Assembly: GCA_037176885.1 (NCBI GenBank)
Contig: JAWWNJ010000040.1
Coordinates: forward strand, 682,001-746,000
Origin: Favolaschia claudopus
Lineage: Eukaryota > Basidiomycota > Agaricomycetes > Agaricales > Mycenaceae
DNA: 64,000 nucleotides
Direction: 5' to 3'
Each line of letters starts with the position of its first letter. Within the stretch, counting starts at the first letter, position 1. Positions 48,383 to 59,574 of this stretch are shown here, one piece after another. Under the pieces are notes generated by a model. That model made no database searches and was not told the origin of the DNA. It saw only the letters and a list, made by a program, of their open reading frames with translations. The position numbers and the translations under genes were made by a program.

Positions 48383-49107
48383 CACTGTGCAGTCAAAGTA
48401 TCATGAAATTCCTCATGTTTTTCACGACAATTCATTAGAAAGTTCACGATGAATTGTCACGAAATTCATGATGCACTCTTGAAATTCACGACGCAACATC
48501 ATGAAAGTGCATCGCGAAATTCATTACGGTTATGGGAACATTCATGACGTTATTTTCATGACGTTTTGTTGTGGATTCATGACGATAACATCATGATTTT
48601 TGGCGGTGAAAAGGAGCAAAAATGTAAAACAAATATCTAACCTCCAGAGAGACTCGAACGCATGACCTCAGCTGGGCGCTACGAACTGATGCCATGTGCA
48701 TACATCCAAGTCGGCTAAAATGGATTTATTCGTACTGGCTTGCCACACTATATATGTGGCTACATCAAGGGAGTCCGACTACGGAGCCCGCTACAGATAT
48801 TCCTGACCCACCTTCTTCAACCCCTCTTTACATTAGGGAGGGGTATATGATGTGTGAGTAGAATATTGAGTACATAATGGCACTCAACAACCCGGTGAGT
48901 GGACTTAGCAAAAATTTGACAGTCTTGCATGATGAAATTCATGATGTTTTGTCATGAATTCATATGCTCAACAACCATTGTAAAAATGGGTTTCTGAGCA
49001 TCATGAAAGGCATCTTGAATTTCATGATGTGGATCATGACAAAACATCAGGAATCTTGAAATTCCTCATTATTGTTTTGAATTTCATGACAAATACTTCG
49101 CACAGTG
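48383..49107. mobile_element. CACTA-type non-autonomous element (ends CACTGTGC)
   Basis: Ends CACTGTGC...GCACAGTG with inverted similarity of about 28 bp, flanked by AAA on both sides (48380-48382 and 49108-49110). CACTR termini plus a 3-bp duplication are the CACTA/EnSpm signature. The 725-bp interior has no transposase. It carries many copies of CATGAAATTC/GAATTTCATG words near both ends, like subterminal transposase-binding repeats, and a tRNA-like segment in the middle. Confidence 0.75.
48641..48720 (-). other. tRNA-like Pol III promoter (A and B boxes), SINE candidate
   Basis: On the minus strand TAGCCGACTTGGA (705-717 of the 48 kb block) matches the tRNA A box and GTTCGAGTC (48651-48659) the B box, about 45 nt apart. 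T-stem and acceptor pairing fail, so it is not a functional tRNA gene. It is a tRNA-derived SINE head or pseudo-tRNA, inside the CACTA-type element. Confidence 0.45.
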
Positions 49108-49843
49108 AAAGTTCCTGCCAACCAACGTGTGTTCTACTTGTCTTATTATTTGACGGGTTGTGCACTTGAATTCTACAACAGCAAGGTTGAGAATGACGAA
49201 TATTCTTGGATCTTGACTGAGTTATTTTGGGAGTTGTTCAACTTCTGTTTCCCCGTGAACCACCGGGAGAAGCAACGCATTCGATTGCGTCAGTGCGTTC
49301 AAGGTTCAAAATCAGTTTTGATTCACAAGGCAGGATGGGAACGAATTTTCAATACCATTGGTGTTGAAGTCAACCTGGAAAAGGTTGTCGACATCCGCAA
49401 AGAAATGTAGATAAGCTTGATCCTGAAACCTTTTCCTGGGCTGAAGTCACCACTGGTGCAACCGCCGAAATTATCGTCAAGATTGACGACAATGACGATG
49501 AACTTGATATAGCTGAACCGAGTCAACCGAAAACTCGATCCAAGTCCGATGACCGAGAACTGGATTCTGATTCGATCGAGAAACGTCGTAATGGAGGCGC
49601 GCTTTTTCGGTTTCCAGTGTTGAAACTGAACCTACCACCATCTCGCGACAGCGGCAAGAATTTTTCGGTTAAGAAACGAAATGAATACCTTGCCGCTGGT
49701 TTGTGCTTCAACTGTGGCGTGCACGGACACCTTTCGCGAAATTGCCCTTTGTTGAGCTCGGTAGTTTCCAAAGGTAAAGGACCTCCTGGATTTGCTGCCC
49801 ACGGCATTCATTTTGACACGACCGTTGATCGCAATGCTCTGTA

Positions 49844-50827
49844 GTTCATAGGCGTGTAGACGATAGAATCTTATTATATAATCTTTGTGGCTATGTTTCT
49901 TACGGCCTTTTACTTCACTTTCTTTATAGCGTCTTCCCTCAGGCGTAGAGTATACATAGGGTTAATTCAAGGTTACTGCTATTTGCAGAACATAAGGCGC
50001 GGCCAATTTTTTTCCGTTTTTGGACAGTTTTACATAACAGAATCCGTTTCCCCTCGTTCTTGCTCAATTCTTCGTGTATGTATTGCCAAGATTCAACTTG
50101 TAACCTTGCCAAGATTCAACTTGTAACCTAGTAATTACAACGTCAACATCGTCGTTGTTCTATTAAAATGACATACGTATACAGTACAGTTCAACAACCC
50201 ACTCCCTTCTTTGCACCGAGTCGTTCTCTGCGGCCCTAGTCCCCCACAATTCCTACTACTTAGACTGAAAAGGTGCCGCCAACTCCCACTATGCTGCCTC
50301 TACCTGCCAAACATCGGGTTGGGAGCTCGAGCGCTGAGTGAGACCCAAGAACTTAGTATGTCCCATCATAAAATCAATCCTTTTCATTCCTTGCATCTTC
50401 TCCAGCACGTAATCCTGTCCCCGGAGCCGCCTGTATCGTTTACGGTAGGATTTGCAGACCTTTTCCCTATGCCTCGCCTTTTCCAGACTGTTAAACTCCG
50501 TCAGCGTCAGGTTGGTGCGCAGTGTAGTGTATAGGCCCATCAATACATCGTTTACATTCACGTAACGTCAGCCGCAGTTGCGGAGGGTCTGTGGCGGGCT
50601 CTCCAAATAATGAGGTAGGGAGGCCCCTAACAAGTGATGTGATGGATGACGGTGGAAAAGAAAAGTTGTAGTTAATCAATAATGGTCTTTGAGTGAACGC
50701 CAATAAATGGTGCACTCGTGCTCTCGGTGTGCGGGCAACTCTGATTCTGTATGGCGTCGGCCGCACGAGCGTCGAAACCTCTCCTAGAGGCGATATTGAA
50801 TGATAAAGTGCACGCGAGATCAAGGGT
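49844..50827. other. No gene seen; short tandem duplication at 50083-50129
   Basis: About 1 kb without supportable genes. A 23-bp unit, TTGCCAAGATTCAACTTGTA plus 3 bases, occurs twice in tandem at about 50083-50129. Confidence 0.55.
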
Positions 50828-50912
50828 GAAGAGAATCGAACGTGGCGCGACATTGAAGTTTGTACTTTGCGACACCTAACCCATCCTCTTACCACCATGT
50901 CGATTTTTGAAT
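50828..50912 (-). other. Weak tRNA-like A/B boxes, possible SINE
   Basis: The minus strand has TGGTAAGAGGATGGG (A-box-like) and, about 45 nt on, GTTCGATTC (B-box-like). The cloverleaf does not close. Lower support than the 48.65-kb example. Confidence 0.25.
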
Positions 50913-53157
50913 TCTCGCGAAAACATCCTCTACTCGGTCAACAACGTACACCGCCATCTGGAGGTTGGAATCCCAATGGATGGAGGTCTTCATCTCGGAA
51001 TTATACACTGCTCTGGATGGGAATGGCCGATTTTCGCGAGTTTGTGCCGACGGAGAAAATCTTGATATTGGACCGCCCTGGACCCGTGTCGGACTTTGTA
51101 TTGGACCGCGAGGCCTCATTCGGACCCTCGCCAACTGAATCGGACGTCTTTGGGCCGCACCTGGCGCGAAACCGACACCACAGCATGCTTGTACCCACTA
51201 AGCTGACGACAATTACTTGCGTCGGATGGACTTCCAGAACCATGGGCACGGATACCCCTCCTATTGGGTAGGAAGTCAATCCGAACGGGCGCTTATGGGC
51301 GCCTAAAGCATTTTATATTCATTAATCGAGAACACGCTTTCTGTAATCGAGAACACACTTTTGTGAGAGTGGTTGTTCTGACATTCTACAAGCCACAAAA
51401 AATCTAAAGAAATTTACTGAAGCCTGTTAGAGATAGGCCAATGGTACTGAAACGGAATTTCATGCAAGAGATACCATGAGGATGAAATATGCGTGAGTTG
51501 TTCACTCTTGCGACTCACTGGTGACTGAACACACTTCTCCCACATATACATCGACCACACAAGGATACATTTCATGTCTTGATATTTTCTACATGAAAGT
51601 ATCCAATCATTTGCAAGTTTAAATGGTTATACCAGTGCTCCTGATAGCATTTGTTAGTGCAAACTAGTTTTGAATCAAGATGCTCGGAGATGCAACTTTG
51701 TCAAAATAGGGCAAAACCAGACAAGTAAATGACTAAAATGAACTGATTTTATGCCCTGAATTCAAATGTGAAATTAACAAGACCATATTCCGTCTACTTC
51801 ATAGTCTATTAACAAATTGATGGGAAATTGTAGATTTCTGGTTGGGTTGATTGTATGCTTATACGCAGTGATAGAGCTCATATTTCAGGTTATATGAACT
51901 GTTGATGGAAGTTTCTGTTACCCAAGTTACTGTATGTATGTTAAGGAAGAGTGAAAACATGGAATCCTTCAACCTGCTATCAGAGGGTAAAAGCAAGGCA
52001 AAGAAGTGTATATAAATGCAGTTATTGTATGCAACGAGTCCGAGTATGTTTATGGAGTGAGCTTACTTGGGATGAATCAAGGGTACAGATCCATGAAGAT
52101 CAGAAACTCTCTAGATCAATATTTGATGTGATCCTCAAAACAGAGTTAGGCATGAGATAGGATGATGATGGTACATATCAGAGCCTTTCAGATTGCTCAG
52201 GGAGATGATTGAAACCATATAGTGGTCTCAGAATGAATAAAATTCCCCCAGTGAAGTCAAATCAATCAATCCCCACTAATTTCGCTTTTTGATCTGTTTT
52301 ATAGCCGGGTATTCTATGAGTTGACCATTGAAATCTGCCTTAGAGCAATCATAAAGTATCATGATTGACCATAGAATAGTGTATAATATCAGGTGAACCA
52401 AAGGGCGCAAGAATCACAGAAATTTCCTTTTTGAGATGCTAGGCGTTAGTGGCCGAAAGAGGAAATGTCGGAACAAAGTGTCTGATGTCGACATGCATCA
52501 GGTAGAGCTCACTGAGGGCTATCATATCTACACCCAACATTTTTTGATCTGAGTCCTGGTTGGCCCGCAAAATGCAAAACAATTCCGAAATCCCAGCGGT
52601 TTTGAAACACATGAGCATGTTTTGATGGCAAACTCGCCTCCAAACCAGATCAATATCAAAGCCATAAACAATGGACAAATAATGTTCAATTGGAGGGAAT
52701 ATATGAATATTTCCGAGGCTAAAATAATAAACTGCATGCTAAAATGATGAATTTATAGGTGAATTGATGGCCCCATATATGTGCCGAACTGCCGGGGACA
52801 TCATATTTGATGGTCCCAGCACCTTTGACCACTGCGGCAAAACTTCGTGACACGTCCTTGGGCAGTAGTCAGTGTTTGGCGGCGTCTACTACTGTTGATG
52901 TCGGCTTACTGGAGTTCCTCGTTAGGCGCTTAACCTTTCGGATCACATATGTTCTGTATTTTAGTAATAAATTCAATTTATTTGACTCAGAATTCAAACT
53001 CCTCCCAACAAGCCGCAACAGCCTCAGCAGCCCTCGTGTCAAACAATCACCTGGTTTTTTGGTTTTTTTTTCCCCTGAATTTTCATGTATTTTACGGGTA
53101 TTTTACGAATACATTTCCTTTTTGGGCAGTAGATGCCTGTGGACCATCTACAAGTCC
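50913..53157. other. Gene-free tract, AT-rich from 51.3 kb
   Basis: The open frames near 50867-51271 overlap on both strands without recognisable domains. From about 51300 to 52800 the sequence is clearly more AT-rich than the flanks and only short random frames occur. No RNA gene or repeat ends recognised. Confidence 0.55.
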
Positions 53158-53260
53158 CAAAGTTATTGAAAGTTATTGAAAGATACGCAAAGTTATTGAG
53201 CTGAGCTGGACTTCTCCTCAATATATGTCTTTGCAGAAAGTTATTGAAAAGATCTCCGAA
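53158..53260 (+). repeat. Short irregular repeat AAAGTTATTGAAAG
   Basis: AAGTTATTGA occurs four times within about 100 bp (53160-53250), partly in tandem. Nature unknown. Confidence 0.5.
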
Positions 53261-53479
53261 AGATATCGACAGGAGCCCTGCGCCACGGTTTTTGCCACTA
53301 ATTAGTGTTGTAGGTGGACTATGTTGTACCACACTTATTACTGGGGTTATGTGGGCAGTATAGGTGGTTCGGCTGCCAGTGGTCCTCGGCTGGGACGCGC
53401 GGGGCATGGTGATGTCGGTGTGTCCGAGTCGGTGCAGCGTCCGAGTTGCGTGGGTGACGATGAGGGCTTGTGAGATGTA

Positions 53480-53829
53480 CTGTACCTCCCTGTATGGAAG
53501 CAACCGTCACGGTAACGGTGGGGTTGGTTGTGTTGGCTCTTTTTGAGGTGGTCACGGTCACGATTGAGGCCGTTGCCCTGAAAAAATCGTGACGCAGCAC
53601 GAAAAACAAGTTTTCTGCCTGGAAACATACACAATTGAGTCTGTGCTTACCTTTTATTAGCCGAAATCCCTCGAAATTGTATGATTTGATGACTTCTTCA
53701 CGAATATTTTGAGCCTGATGGTTGCCTCCTTTGGCAACGGTCACGGCTCACGGCGGGTCGGTTGCCTGAAAACAAGGCAACCATTTTGTCACGGTCCTTC
53801 GACGGTTGCTTCCATACAGGGAGGTACAG
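53480..53829. mobile_element. TA-flanked MITE, ends CTGTACCTCCCTG
   Basis: 350 bp; inverted ends of about 29 bp beginning CTGTACCTCCCTGTATGGAA, flanked by TA (53478-53479 and 53830-53831). The interior is full of GGTCACGG/GGTTGCC words. It lies 21 bp from the start of an LTR. Confidence 0.75.
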
Positions 53830-53873
53830 TAGGGCTACCTTGGTCGATGTTGTCAGCTTAATTTGCTGTTCGG

Positions 53874-54101
53874 TGTAGTGAATGAGGGGTGAAAAGTAGA
53901 TGCATTCAACGAAGAAATACAACTCGTATTTATACCCTTCCGGAAATATAAGTAATTACCGTATACACGTCGCGTCGACGTGCATTTCTTCATTCGTCCA
54001 CGACCAAATCCACGTAGTCCAGCGTGTAGGTTCCCTCTCGTCTACGTCCGAGTCGTGGTCTTGACGGGCTGCCTCTCCCCGTCCATCCACTCATTCCGAC
54101 A
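53874..54101 (-). repeat. Copia A 3' LTR
   Basis: Matches 58362-59276 (without its insert) and starts TG, ends CA. The adjoining CTCCCCCTCAG (54102-54112) is the polypurine tract in minus orientation and overlaps the stop codon of the RNase H frame. Confidence 0.85.
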
Positions 54102-54108
54102 CTCCCCC

Positions 54109-57100
54109 TCAGACCGGCAAGACCCCAAGCTCTCTCGTAAATTTCTCGTGTTTTGGTCTTGCAAGTGGTTTCGTGAAAATGTCGGCTAGTTGGTCGTCGG
54201 TAGCGCAGTAGATGGGCTCGATAATATTGTTCTCAATCTTTTCACGAATGAAATGATTTTGAATGTCGAAGTGTTTAGATCGAGCGTGGTACTGAGGGTC
54301 TCGAGCTAGCGCCAGCGCTGCTTGGTTATCCTCGTAAATCACGGTGGGTCCATCCTGTTTATATCCCATCTCGTCCAACAGGTATCGGCTCCAAATTGCG
54401 AACCGTGTCGCATGCGCAAGTGCTCTATATTCCGCTTCCGTTGATGAAGTCGCGACGGTTGTCTGCTTCTTCGAGCTCCACGCATAGGCGGCTCCTCCTA
54501 GCATAAAAGCATACCCAGAGATCGATTTTCTGTCGTCTGGATTGGCTGCGTAGTCGGCGCCGCTGTAAGCTGTAGAATCGACGGTGCGTTGATTGATGTC
54601 TCCATAGACAAGTCCATAGTTTCTTGTTCCAGATAGATAGCGAAGGACGCGTTTACACGCGCTAAAGTGTTCTGGCCCAGGGTTGGCCGAATATTGGCTT
54701 AGCGCAGTGACGGCGTAGGCGATATCTGGTCGTGTGCATATGGCGGCATACATGAGTCCGCCAATCATCGATTGGTACTGCCCGCGAAGTTCTGCTGGTG
54801 TCGGTGGTGCATCCGCAGGTACCTTGCGCAGTATAACATGAGGGTCGAGAGGAGTTGATAGTGGGTTGGCGTCGCTGAGTCCGTATTTTGCAATTGCCAG
54901 CAAAGCCTCGATGTAGACGCGTTGGGAGAGAGTGATGGTACCAGCGTTCCGATCCCGGGTAACTTCAATCCCGATGATCCGACGTGGCTCTCCCAGATCC
55001 TTCGTCTCAAAAAGTCCTTCAATCTCCTGCTTCGTCCTCTCTGCCTCTCGTCTCGACGTCGACAAAATCAACAAATCATCCACCCATACTGTTATCCAAG
55101 TCCGCTCGCCGTCTCGCTCGCGATAATATACGCAATGGTCAACGGCGGTCTTGATGAGCTGGATGCTGCTGAGTTGGCGGTCAAACTCGCGATTCCACTC
55201 GCGGCCTGCCTGCTTCAACCCATAGATTGTCTTCAAGAGTCTCAAAACGCGACCTGTTCCGTCCTCGAAACCCGGTGGCTGCCGCATGTATATTTCCTCT
55301 TTTAATTCTCCATTGAGGTACGCGCCTCGAATATCCATTTGGATGACTTCAAGATCTTCTAAGGCTGCGATAGCGAGTGCGGCGCGCATGGATTCGAGAC
55401 GAACGACTGGGGAAAATGTCTCTGTGAAGTCTATCCCAGGGATTTGCGAACATCCGAGGGCGACAAGGCGGGCTTTGTATCTCGAGACTTGCCCGTTCTC
55501 GTCTACCTTCTTCACGAACGTCCATTTACTGCCAATATCCCTCTGGGAGATCCACGAGCTCGTAAGTTCCCTTCTCTTTTAACATCTCTAATTCTTCTTT
55601 CATCGCGTTCATCCATTCCAAACTTTCGGCTGACTCGGCTGCTTCCTTGTAGGTCCGTGGTGCGCCGATCGCCTCAGGCATCCCCTCCGCTATGAATGCG
55701 TACTCCGCTCGCTCCCCCTCGTCCTCCTGGATTTGTGAAGTAGTCGACGGTCTCGCAGCCGGGTTGTTTAGCTTGCGATAATCGTGGATGGTGGTAGGAC
55801 GGGTGGAACGGCGGATCGGTGCTGGAGGTACGTTTCTTATTTCGTTTCGGTGGTTATGCGATGTAGAAGTGGCCTGTGGAGGCGTGCGCGTATGCTGCGA
55901 TGGGGTCTGCGCGGTCTGCTGCGACGTTGTCTGCGGCCTCGCCTGCGGCATTGTCTGCGCGTTTCGCTGCGATTCCATCTGCGCTGTTGGCGGCTCTCCT
56001 TCTGGCTCTGTCGGTTGGGGTTGCGCTTCCACGAGTGCGGGTGGTGCAGTGCATTCTGTGGGCGATTGCTTGCTCGGCTTCCCCAGCTCCCCCTCGAGCT
56101 GCACATCGACCGGGGGCTGGGAGCTCGGCGACGACCATATGACATTCCGTGACTCGCGAATTGCGCGGTTCTTGGGATCATAATATTTCACGATGTCTGG
56201 ATGGTCTCCGAAACCCACGAATATAAATTTCTCCGCCTTCTCATGATCTCCCCCTAACTTCGACAGTTTCTGCACTGGCTCACGTTTGACCCAGACCTCG
56301 CAACCGAATTCCTTCAAGTGTGATACGTCTGGTCGCTTCCGTGTCCATGCTTCTCCCGGCGTCTCCCCCTGAAGTGCGCGAGTCGGTGAGCGGTTTCGGA
56401 TATACGCCGCATACTCGACTGCTGACTCCCAAAGGAAGGCCGGTAATCCTCTCGCGATCAACATCGCACGCGCAAGTTCAATTATCGTTCGGTTGAATCT
56501 CTCTGCGACTCCGTTCGATGAATGCGCGTACGGGGCGGGGTTTTGCAGTGCGATCCCGCGTGCCTTCAGCCACGCTTTCACTGCCCCGCTGGTGAGTTCC
56601 TTGGCATTATCCACTCGGATGACCTTGGGGATGTATCCGTGCTGACGTTCTACCCAGGCGATGTATGCCTTTATCTTCTCGAAAGCTTCGTCTCGTCTCT
56701 TCAAGAAGTCGGATTTGCAGTGGCGGGTAGCGTCGTCTGTGAACAAGATGGAATATTTTGACTTGTTCAACGACTCGACTCGCGCGGGTCCCCAGATATC
56801 ACTGTGCGTCAATTCTCCCGGGTTCTCGCGTCGGTTCTGCGCCTCCTGCGGGTAAGGTTTCGTCGTCATCTTCGCTTGTATGCACGCTTCGCACTGGCTG
56901 AGCGGCGGCGAATCATCCTTGATGGTGAGTCCCTCAACGAGCTTCTCTCTCGCGAGCCTCTCTGATCCCGTCTTACTCAAGTGTCCCATCCGGCGGTGCC
57001 AGTCGTCCCACGTCTGGTTGCTCGCCTCCGCGGCGGCGTTTGACTTCTCCTGCTTTCGGGCTCGGGCTGCGATGAGGTACAGACGTCCCGTCTTGATCCC

Positions 57101-58290
57101 TCTCGCCATCACACGACTATCGGTGCGTCGCTTGAACTCCACCTTGCCGTGACTGACAAACCAGCATCGTCAAGTCGGCTTATTGACAGTAGATTCTGCG
57201 CGCAAGCTGGTGCATACAGCACATCAAGAAGTCGGTGAGTTATTGTCTTCCCGTCGACTTCGCAGTCTAACAGGACTGTTCCTCGTCCCGAAGCTTTCAA
57301 TGGAGCTTCTCCAACGCCCATAATTGGTGTTTCTGTCGCTCGCATATCAACAAACATTGCACGGTCGTTGCAGATGTGGGAAGTCGTTCCGGAATCGGCA
57401 AGCCAAGAATAAAGGGAAACATTGTTGGATTGGGCAGCGTACGCGGCGTCGACAAAGTCAGTACCTACGTCGTCTGCTTTATTCGCTTTCTCTTTCCTCT
57501 CGCGGCGTCCACGTCCTGGACCTTTGCCTTCCTTCCCACCACCTTTTGACCAGCAATCGGCGGCGATATGACCCAACTTGTGGCAGTTGTAACATTCTCT
57601 CTTCTTCCTCCCTTCTCCTCCTTGTCCTGCTCACCCGTACATCGCTGAATTCCCGTCTCCATTTTTCTCCAGTCTGCGACGATATTCCTCCAAGACCAGC
57701 GAAATGAAGGTGTGAAACGAAATGGCGGGTGTGTTGCTCGATGCACCAAGGTACGCGGAAGTGAAGCTGTCCCAAGACTCGGGCAGCGAGCTAATGATGA
57801 GTAGCAGGAAGTCTTCGTCGGAGACCACGCTACCCAGAATCGCAAGCTCCTCCTGGATACGCCTCAACTCTGTAACGTGCGCCCCAATGTCGGTGGCGTC
57901 ATCGGCGATGGTGCGGTACAGTCGGCGGCGAAGTGACAAGATCCCTAATTTCCCGCCTTTCTCCTTAACCTGCTTAAGCTGCGACCACATCTCGGCTGCG
58001 CTCTTGGCGCCCGCGATATGAACCATCTGCGAGTCGCTCAAGGTGAGCTCGATCTGCGTCTGCGCTTTCCCGTCTAACTCCGTCCAGCGCTCGATCTGTT
58101 TCTTCTCATCATTTGTAGGGTTGTCCAAGTCGGCAGGAACGGGTTTCTTCGTGGTGCCAACATTCAAGAGTGAACGTTCACGCATAATAGCGGCGATGCG
58201 GCGCTTCCACGGAACCCAGTTCGCATCATTAAGCTGCTCGATGCGGAACAACGACGATGGGGTATGGTCGGCGGCGACGAGAGTCGACAT
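54109..58290 (-). pseudogene. Copia A Gag-Pol, three breaks
   Basis: The polyprotein packages and copies the element. Gag (UBN2-type) runs 58290-57631. A CCHC knuckle follows (CYNCHKLGHIAADC, about 57606-57560), then protease (LADSGTTSHIC), GAG-pre-integrase (WHRRMGHL), integrase (HSDIWGP, RVDNAKEL, NGVAERFNRT), reverse transcriptase (IYMRQPPGFED, IYGLKQAGREW, VWVDDLLI) and RNase H (TSSTEAEYRAL, YEDNQAALALA), ending at the polypurine tract. Breaks: an in-frame TGA at 57631-57633 between capsid and knuckle, a frameshift near 57110-57140 after protease, and another near 55520-55540 before RT. The rest is well conserved, so decay is modest. Autonomous movement is unlikely. Confidence 0.88.
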
Positions 58291-58414
58291 GGTAATAGCG
58301 GTTGGAGTTTAGATAGCGAGATAATAAGAGTAGTTTGTTTCAAGGGCGGGGGCCCAAAACCTGTAGTGAATGAGGGGTGAAAAGTAGATGCATTCAACGA
58401 AGAAATACAACTCG

Positions 58415-58422
58415 TATTTATA
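58415..58422 (-). promoter_or_regulatory. TATA box of the copia 5' LTR
   Basis: The minus strand reads GGGTATAAATACG within the LTR, upstream of gag. The same box is present in the 3' LTR near 53927-53934. Confidence 0.55.
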
Positions 58423-58486
58423 CCCTTCCGGAAATATAAGTAATTACCGTATACACGCCGCGTCGACGTGCATTTCTTCTCTTCAT

Positions 58487-59145
58487 TAGTCTCGGAAACC
58501 CAGACGTTCCACTGTAATCCTTGTAGCCGGAGGTCTTTCCGTATATAGACAATGCAAGACATTTCTGACAGCTGATTGATTTTTGAGCCTGGGAGAATTT
58601 TTTGACAGTGGAACGTCTGGGCCGGTCGATGTGTACCCACCTACCATCACTCTCTGCTTCAGCATGTTTTGCCCTCGAAAGTGGCCTGTGCATACAGAAC
58701 GACAACGAAATTACATCGTAGCATGTATTTAGAAGCTAATGTGCAGTGAACCGTGGCTTAATAGGGTTTGATTATCTTACAATAGGGCTTGACTCTTGAA
58801 AAATATCGCGAATAAAACAAGAATAAAATCCACGAGTAATCTCCTGAGTTGAGATATCCGAGGTCACCCATTCTTGAGGAAAGCCATCCCTCATCATCTT
58901 GAGCCATTCCAGGAGGCTTCCGGCCAGGAGCGACACGTCCAAGACGCGTCGACGCGCAGATGACGGGAGAATCTGAGAGTGATGGTAGGTGGGTACACAT
59001 CGACCGGCCCAGACGTTCCTCCGTCAAAAAATTCTCCCAGGCTCAAAAATCAATCAGCTGTCAAAAATGTCATTCATTCACTATATATGGAAAGACCTCC
59101 GGCTACAAAGAATGAGGAGGAGGAACGTCTGGGTTTCCGAGACTA
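58487..59145. mobile_element. 659-bp foldback/MULE-type MITE with ~180-bp inverted ends
   Basis: Ends TAGTCTCGGAAACCCAGACG and reverse complement; arms of about 180 bp (58487-58665 and about 58968-59145) are highly similar. Flanked by the 8-bp duplication CTCTTCAT (58479-58486 and 59146-59153). Long arms and an 8-9-bp duplication suit a MULE derivative; hAT is the alternative. Non-coding. Confidence 0.8.
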
Positions 59146-59281
59146 CTCTTCATTCGTCCACGACCAAATCCACGTAGTCCAGCTACGTGTAGGTTCCCTC
59201 TCGTCTACGTGTCTCCACGTATCCGAGTCGTGGTCTTGACGGGCTGCCTCTCCCCGTCCATCCACTCATTCCGACATTCGG

Positions 59282-59438
59282 TATCGCCCGTATCGAGATG
59301 GAAAGACGAGAAGTCGAAAGAAACTGCGTTTGTGTAGAGAACGTCGTGGTTCCGGTTATAAACGCATAAAGACTACGTAATGCTTACGAGAGTACAGTAT
59401 GCTGGAAAGTAAAGAGTGGTAAATAATTACCGCTAACA
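59282..59438 (-). repeat. Element B LTR, right part
   Basis: Continuation of the LTR begun at 53851, matching 61855-62005 closely, and ending CGCTAACA at the polypurine tract CTCCCCCTCAG. Confidence 0.8.
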
Positions 59439-59574
59439 CTCCCCCTCAGCGAGTGGACTCGAGTAAGGGATGAATAAGTAGAGGGCATGATGGAGAATAT
59501 GTAAGATATATGGAACAACATACTGTTGCTCCCCCCTGAGCGTAAAACTTGCCAAATAAACTTCCGACCCAATA

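Larger units (their letters stand above)
48158..49843 (+). pseudogene. Retrotransposon Gag-like gene, interrupted and frameshifted
   Basis: Resembles fungal LTR-retrotransposon Gag: a capsid-like region (IPPKEYDGSPDAIAFHRFV, then YLTGCALEFYNSKV and LFNFCFPVN) followed by a CCHC knuckle (CFNCGVHGHLSRNC, near 49705-49745). A T/C-rich intron (about 48079-48157, GTGAGT...CACAG) may precede it. The coding part is interrupted at 48383-49107 by a CACTG-ended element. Removing that element and one AAA rejoins the frame exactly (…VGK then VPANQ). A further shift near 49405-49415 (stop after RKEM) changes frame before the knuckle part. No protease, RT or integrase follows, so it is a gag-only relic or gag-derived gene. 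Confidence 0.65.
53874..59276 (-). mobile_element. Ty1/copia retrotransposon (A)
   Basis: Bounded by LTRs starting TGTAGTGAATGAGG and ending CCGACA, with a 5-bp duplication TTCGG at 53869-53873 and 59277-59281. The domain order gag, protease, integrase, RT, RNase H on the minus strand is the copia order. The left LTR is 228 bp. The right (5') LTR is about 247 bp plus a 659-bp insertion. The LTRs differ by several short indels, so this is not a very recent insertion. Confidence 0.9.
58362..59276 (-). repeat. Copia A 5' LTR, interrupted by a foldback element
   Basis: Homologous to 53874-54101, with a 659-bp insertion at 58487-59145 and an extra short duplicated stretch (TACGTGTCTCC region). 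The primer-binding side, GGTTTTGGGCC on the minus strand, lies just inside at about 58350-58361. Confidence 0.85.

Noticed and set aside
48383..49107. CATGAAATTC recurrences as a CRISPR array
   Set aside because: Spacing and orientation vary, words are imperfect, there are no uniform spacers, and the genome is eukaryotic.
55784..56183. Overlapping frames on both strands as separate genes
   Set aside because: They are shadows of the copia integrase to RT linker, a Gln/Thr/Pro-rich low-complexity stretch.
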